Made by a program: the position numbers and the translations under genes. Below are positions 5,994 to 9,190 of a stretch of DNA of 9,190 nt, in pieces. The DNA is taken from contig JAESUE010000318.1 of assembly GCA_016763235.1 (NCBI GenBank), forward strand, positions 1 to 9,190, in the 5' to 3' direction. The first letter of the stretch is position 1, and every line of letters begins with the position of its first letter. Source of the stretch: Pseudomonadales bacterium. GTDB taxonomy: Bacteria > Pseudomonadota > Gammaproteobacteria > Pseudomonadales > UBA3067. The notes beneath the pieces were generated by a model. That model had not been told where the DNA came from and did not search any database. It worked only from the letters and a program-made list of their open reading frames with translations.

Positions 5994-8219
5994 CTACAAG
6001 TTACTATAACGTGCGCGCAAACGCTGACGAACAGTTTCTGCGGCGGTATTAAAAATGAACGTAGCACCAAAGAGTACTAACGCTGCAAGAAATAGTATTC
6101 GATAATGGCTACTATCCACCTCCGACTCAGGGAGCTCTACCGCGATATTTGCAGAGAGAGTTCGCATACCCTGAAAAACACTAAAGTCCATTATCGGCGT
6201 ATTACCTGTCGCCATTAATACAATCATGGTTTCACCAACAGCGCGACCCAAGCCAATCATCACTGCCGAAAAAATACCTGGGCTTGCAGTCAATATCACC
6301 ACTTTGGTCAGTGTTTGCCAAGGAGTCGCCCCCAAAGCAAGGGAGCCTTCGGTAAGATGTTGCGGCACACTGTAAACGGCATCTTCCGTAATCGAAAAAA
6401 TGGTAGGAATGACAGCTAGCCCCATCGCGATACCCACTACCAGTGAATTGCGCTGATCGTAATTGATGCCTAGGTTCTCTTGTAACCAAAGCTGGATGTT
6501 ATTATCAAACAACGCACTCTCAAGCAACGGGCCTGCCTCAAACGACAAAAATACAGCCACAACAGTCACCGGCATCAACATCGCCGCCTCCCAACCACTG
6601 GGGATTAAATGCCGAATGGGGGATGGCATAAGCTGCCAAACTAAAGCAGTAAGCAAAAATGAAACCGGTACAATAATGACCAAGCTAAATATCGCCACTA
6701 GGTGATTTTCAAGCGCAGGAGCCAACCACAAGCCCGCTAAAAACCCCAATATAACCGTGGGCAGCGCTTCCATAATTTCGATACCCGGCTTAACCCAGTT
6801 TCTCATCATGGGAGTCATGAAATAAGCCGTATATATTGCACCCATGATAGCGATAGGCATCGCTATCAGCATGGCATAAAAGGCCGCCTTAAAGGTTCCA
6901 AAGGTGAGAGGAACTAAACTGAATTTAGGCTCGAAGTCATCATCCGCCGATGAGGATTGCCAAATATACTCTTTTGAATCATAACCTTCGTACCACACCT
7001 CTTGCCATAAGGCATGCCAGGTCACTTCTGGGTGTTCGTTATCAATTTCAAAAAAACGATACTCGCCCGGATTGATCTCGGCTAAAAAGGCATCCGAACG
7101 AGATGTAAGCGTGATGTTGTCTGCTTTATCAAAGAGAGAGTCGGTTGTAATCAACTCAGTTTGGCCCGTAGTATGAAGAATAGTAAGCTGCTGCTTTGCG
7201 TTAAAAACCAGCAGCCCCTTACGGCGCGCCTCGGTAATTAATGCAGTGGCGTCGCCAGACAACTCAAAATCCCTCGGGCTAACCATGCGGTAATCACCCT
7301 GCTCTGTTCTCTGCAAAGTCCATTGCGTTAGCCGGTGATCGGAAGTGGCCAACATCAGGGAGCTGCCCCCCACAAGAAATTCAGCCTGCTGAATGCCTAT
7401 TGGCGCAACAAGCAGCGATTGCTTGGCAAGCACAACAGGTTCATCTTTTTCTTTAATATCTAAAATGAGTAATTCGCCCTGCTTACTTAATAGGAGAACT
7501 AACTCAGCGGTATCATTGACGAGCAAATAGTCTACCGAAAATGGCAGCGCCATATTAAAATCAAATTCTACTTCGTTTAACTCATCTCCCTCTTCTGCAA
7601 GATAATAAGCAAACTGAAGTTCATTGGTGCTATTAAGGTAGACAAGAGTGACGCCCTCTTCATCGCGCTCAACGTTTAAAAACTCCGCATCTCCCAGTGA
7701 ATCTATCGCGACGGGCTCCTCACCGTAGGGATAGCTCACCCTTGGGATTAGCTCACGCTCACCTGATTCAAAGGTCACTAGGTAGCCAATTTCCACTAGA
7801 ATCAGCTGGTTATCGTTATTTAGCAACGCGAAAATATGCCCTTCCTTATCAACAGGAATGACTCGTTTCAACTCGCCATCCCAAGGAAGTACGAAATTTT
7901 TTATCAAGGAACCGTCATTGGAATGAAAAAACTGAAGAGGCTCATGCTCAGAAAAACGAAAGGCGATCTCGCCATTTTCGGAAAGCCCTATGTACCTCGT
8001 TTTACCTTTGGCCAATTGACTCTGGGAAAACTCAGCAACGCTCTCAACAGAGGCGGGAACAAAAATTGGCAATACAACAGAAAGTAAAAAAGCGAATATC
8101 AAAACAATTGCGAGAATGACGCTCATTCCGCCCGCTGTAACCCCCCAGCGAGCCAAGCGATCGACCACTGCCCTCTGACGCTGACGTGGTGTGGTTTGAT
8201 ATAAGTTAAAATCTGACAT
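5994..8219 (-). CDS. pstC: PstC, phosphate importer permease, long form with extracytoplasmic domain
   Basis: PstC pairs with PstA to form the phosphate channel. From the ATG at 8219 it has 741 residues, against roughly 320 in E. coli. The first membrane helix is at about 29-53. Next comes a soluble domain of nearly 390 residues (about 55-440) with repeated short beta-rich units of the type G-E-L-L-I-L-D and K-G-L-L-V-F-N, resembling a beta-propeller; this fold is an inference. The permease core starts near 441 (FGTFKAAFYAMLIAMPIAIMGAIY) and includes the EAA loop at about 612-645 (EDAVYSVPQHLTEGSLALGATP). The start is uncertain: an in-frame ATG at 8291 would add 24 residues, but its purine-rich AAAAGGA abuts the ATG with no spacing, and the added residues are not typical of the family. 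Neither start has a well-placed ribosome site. Confidence 0.95.
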   Translation of the reverse strand: MSDFNLYQTTPRQRQRAVVDRLARWGVTAGGMSVILAIVLIFAFLLSVVLPIFVPASVESVAEFSQSQLAKGKTRYIGLSENGEIAFRFSEHEPLQFFHSNDGSLIKNFVLPWDGELKRVIPVDKEGHIFALLNNDNQLILVEIGYLVTFESGERELIPRVSYPYGEEPVAIDSLGDAEFLNVERDEEGVTLVYLNSTNELQFAYYLAEEGDELNEVEFDFNMALPFSVDYLLVNDTAELVLLLSKQGELLILDIKEKDEPVVLAKQSLLVAPIGIQQAEFLVGGSSLMLATSDHRLTQWTLQRTEQGDYRMVSPRDFELSGDATALITEARRKGLLVFNAKQQLTILHTTGQTELITTDSLFDKADNITLTSRSDAFLAEINPGEYRFFEIDNEHPEVTWHALWQEVWYEGYDSKEYIWQSSSADDDFEPKFSLVPLTFGTFKAAFYAMLIAMPIAIMGAIYTAYFMTPMMRNWVKPGIEIMEALPTVILGFLAGLWLAPALENHLVAIFSLVIIVPVSFLLTALVWQLMPSPIRHLIPSGWEAAMLMPVTVVAVFLSFEAGPLLESALFDNNIQLWLQENLGINYDQRNSLVVGIAMGLAVIPTIFSITEDAVYSVPQHLTEGSLALGATPWQTLTKVVILTASPGIFSAVMIGLGRAVGETMIVLMATGNTPIMDFSVFQGMRTLSANIAVELPESEVDSSHYRILFLAALVLFGATFIFNTAAETVRQRLRARYSNL

Positions 8220-8369
8220 AATGGAAAGTCTACGTTGAAAGTGTGACCATAATTTTAAAAAAGAAGACTGATGTACATCCTGCCAGCTCATTCCTTTTCA
8301 AGCGTTTAGCATAAAGCCAAGCACTTCGAGCCTCTGTGATTTGACTTTCCCTAGACTAAATCCATGCTC

Positions 8370-8392
8370 GGTCGATTCTGACTTTATCGACC
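8370..8392. other. Perfect 7-bp hairpin in the pstS-pstC spacer
   Basis: GGTCGAT (8370-8376) and ATCGACC (8386-8392) are perfect inverted repeats around a nine-base loop. There is no T run, so it is not a second terminator. It lies downstream of the pstS terminator and before pstC, and could be an operator half-site pair or an mRNA-stabilising stem. It could also be chance. The rest of the 8220-8429 spacer showed no convincing Pho box or strong promoter. Confidence 0.3.
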
Positions 8393-8429
8393 CACTACAG
8401 CTCAAACACAGGCGCGCAATTATAAACTT

Positions 8430-8456
8430 AAAAAAGGGAGAACTTCTCCCTTTTTT
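8430..8456 (-). terminator. Rho-independent terminator between pstS and pstC
   Basis: GGGAG (8436-8440) pairs with CTCCC (8446-8450) over a five-base loop, and six A residues pair with six T residues to lengthen the stem. On the minus strand it ends in TTTTTT, 29 bases after the pstS stop codon. If leaky, it would give much pstS mRNA and less pstCAB-phoU, matching the excess of binding protein over transporter usual in such systems. If strong, pstC needs its own promoter in 8220-8429. Confidence 0.88.
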
Positions 8457-8484
8457 GTATCGAACCTGTAATATTGAGCCAACG

Positions 8485-9190
8485 CTACTTAAGCTTCTTC
8501 AGCTCCTTCTCAACAACCTTGGCTGACAGCGGAATATACCCATCCTTAACAACTACTTCTTGCCCAACTTTGGAAAGAACCATCTTAATAAATTCCATCT
8601 CTAGTGGCGCAAGAGGCTTATTCGGATGCTTATTTACATAAACATACAGAAAACGAGAGAGTGGGTAAGTTTTATTGATCGCATTCTCTGCAGAGGCTTC
8701 AACAAATGGCTTGCCGGCTTTTTTCGCCAGAGGAACCGCTCGCACTCCAGATGTCTTGTAACCAATGCCCGAATAGCCAATACCATTTAAAGAAGACGTG
8801 ATTGACTGCACTACAGATGCTGACCCTGGCTGCTCGTTCACGGTGCTTTTATAATCACCTTTACACAGCCCTTTCTTTTTAAAATACCCGTAAGTTCCAG
8901 ATACCGAGTTACGACCATAAATCTGCAAAGAGCGGCTTGCCCATGGCCCAGTGAGACCTAAGTCGCCCCAAGAACTCGCGTTTTTGGATGCGCCACATTT
9001 GCGGGTAACCGAGAAAGCTGCATCCACTTGAGGGATGGTCATGCCTTTAATGGGGTTATCCTTGTTAACATAAACCGCCAAAGCATCTAGCGCCACACGA
9101 ATTGGCGTAGGCTTGTAACCGTGTTTTTTCTCAAAAGCTTCAAGTTCTTTATTTTTCATCTTGCGGCTCATCGGCCCAAGATTTGAAGTA
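8485..9190 (-). CDS. pstS: PstS, periplasmic phosphate-binding protein (C-terminal part; start beyond the window)
   Basis: PstS binds phosphate in the periplasm and delivers it to PstCA. About 235 C-terminal residues are visible and the frame stays open to the right edge, reading ...TSNLGPMSRKMKNKELEAF; the GPMSRxM block is an internal family motif, so the methionine at 9171 is not the start. Other family features are PIRVALDALAVYVNKDNPIKGM, the phosphate-contact SVSGTYGYF segment, and the C-terminal PLSRFLYVYVNK. The expected signal peptide and first phosphate-binding loop lie outside the window. The protein belongs to the shorter PstS-like family common in marine gammaproteobacteria, not the E. 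coli type (judged from motifs). It is the first gene of the pst cluster seen here and is followed by a terminator. Confidence 0.92.
   Translation of the reverse strand, partial: TSNLGPMSRKMKNKELEAFEKKHGYKPTPIRVALDALAVYVNKDNPIKGMTIPQVDAAFSVTRKCGASKNASSWGDLGLTGPWASRSLQIYGRNSVSGTYGYFKKKGLCKGDYKSTVNEQPGSASVVQSITSSLNGIGYSGIGYKTSGVRAVPLAKKAGKPFVEASAENAINKTYPLSRFLYVYVNKHPNKPLAPLEMEFIKMVLSKVGQEVVVKDGYIPLSAKVVEKELKKLK

Noticed and set aside
8220..8429. Pho box upstream of pstC
   Set aside because: No pair of CTGTCA-like 11-bp repeats was found on either strand; single CTGT occurrences are not enough.

Overview
The window is a stretch of bacterial chromosome in which every recognisable gene lies on the minus strand. 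It suggests a marine-type gammaproteobacterium, possibly from the Cellvibrionales/Pseudomonadales side. The reasons are long-form PstC and PstA permeases with large extra domains, a PstB and PhoU closest to the Pseudomonas type, a one-subunit class I fumarase, and moderate G+C. The taxonomy is inferred from general family knowledge, not from a search.

Right to left, in the direction of transcription: the C-terminal part of pstS (phosphate-binding protein, cut by the window edge); a strong hairpin terminator; pstC; pstA; a 90-bp repeat with terminal inverted repeats; pstB; phoU; and a second strong terminator. Together these encode the high-affinity PstSCAB phosphate importer and its partner PhoU, which links transport to the Pho regulon. 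PstS binds phosphate in the periplasm, PstC and PstA form the membrane channel, PstB supplies ATP hydrolysis, and PhoU relays the transport state to the PhoR/PhoB sensor system. The terminator between pstS and pstC probably lets pstS be made in excess. No convincing Pho box was found; the operon promoter is expected upstream of pstS, outside the window.

Next come a class I [4Fe-4S] fumarate hydratase with its own likely promoter, a small gene of unknown function, and a cobalamin riboswitch leading into cbtB, a small membrane protein of the presumed cobalt transporter CbtAB. The usual partner cbtA is not visible and would lie beyond the left edge.

Two points stand out. First, pstB is split by a -1 frameshift located exactly on the heptamer A_AAG_GGT, which fits the canonical slippery pattern; reading through in the -1 frame restores a full-length, motif-complete PstB. 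A one-base deletion or sequence error is the simpler explanation, but recoding is testable. Second, a ~80-bp sequence occurs twice at about 86% identity in opposite orientations: just after cbtB, and between pstA and pstB. The latter copy has 12-bp terminal inverted repeats and a near-perfect 8-bp flanking duplication, so it looks like a miniature transposable element.
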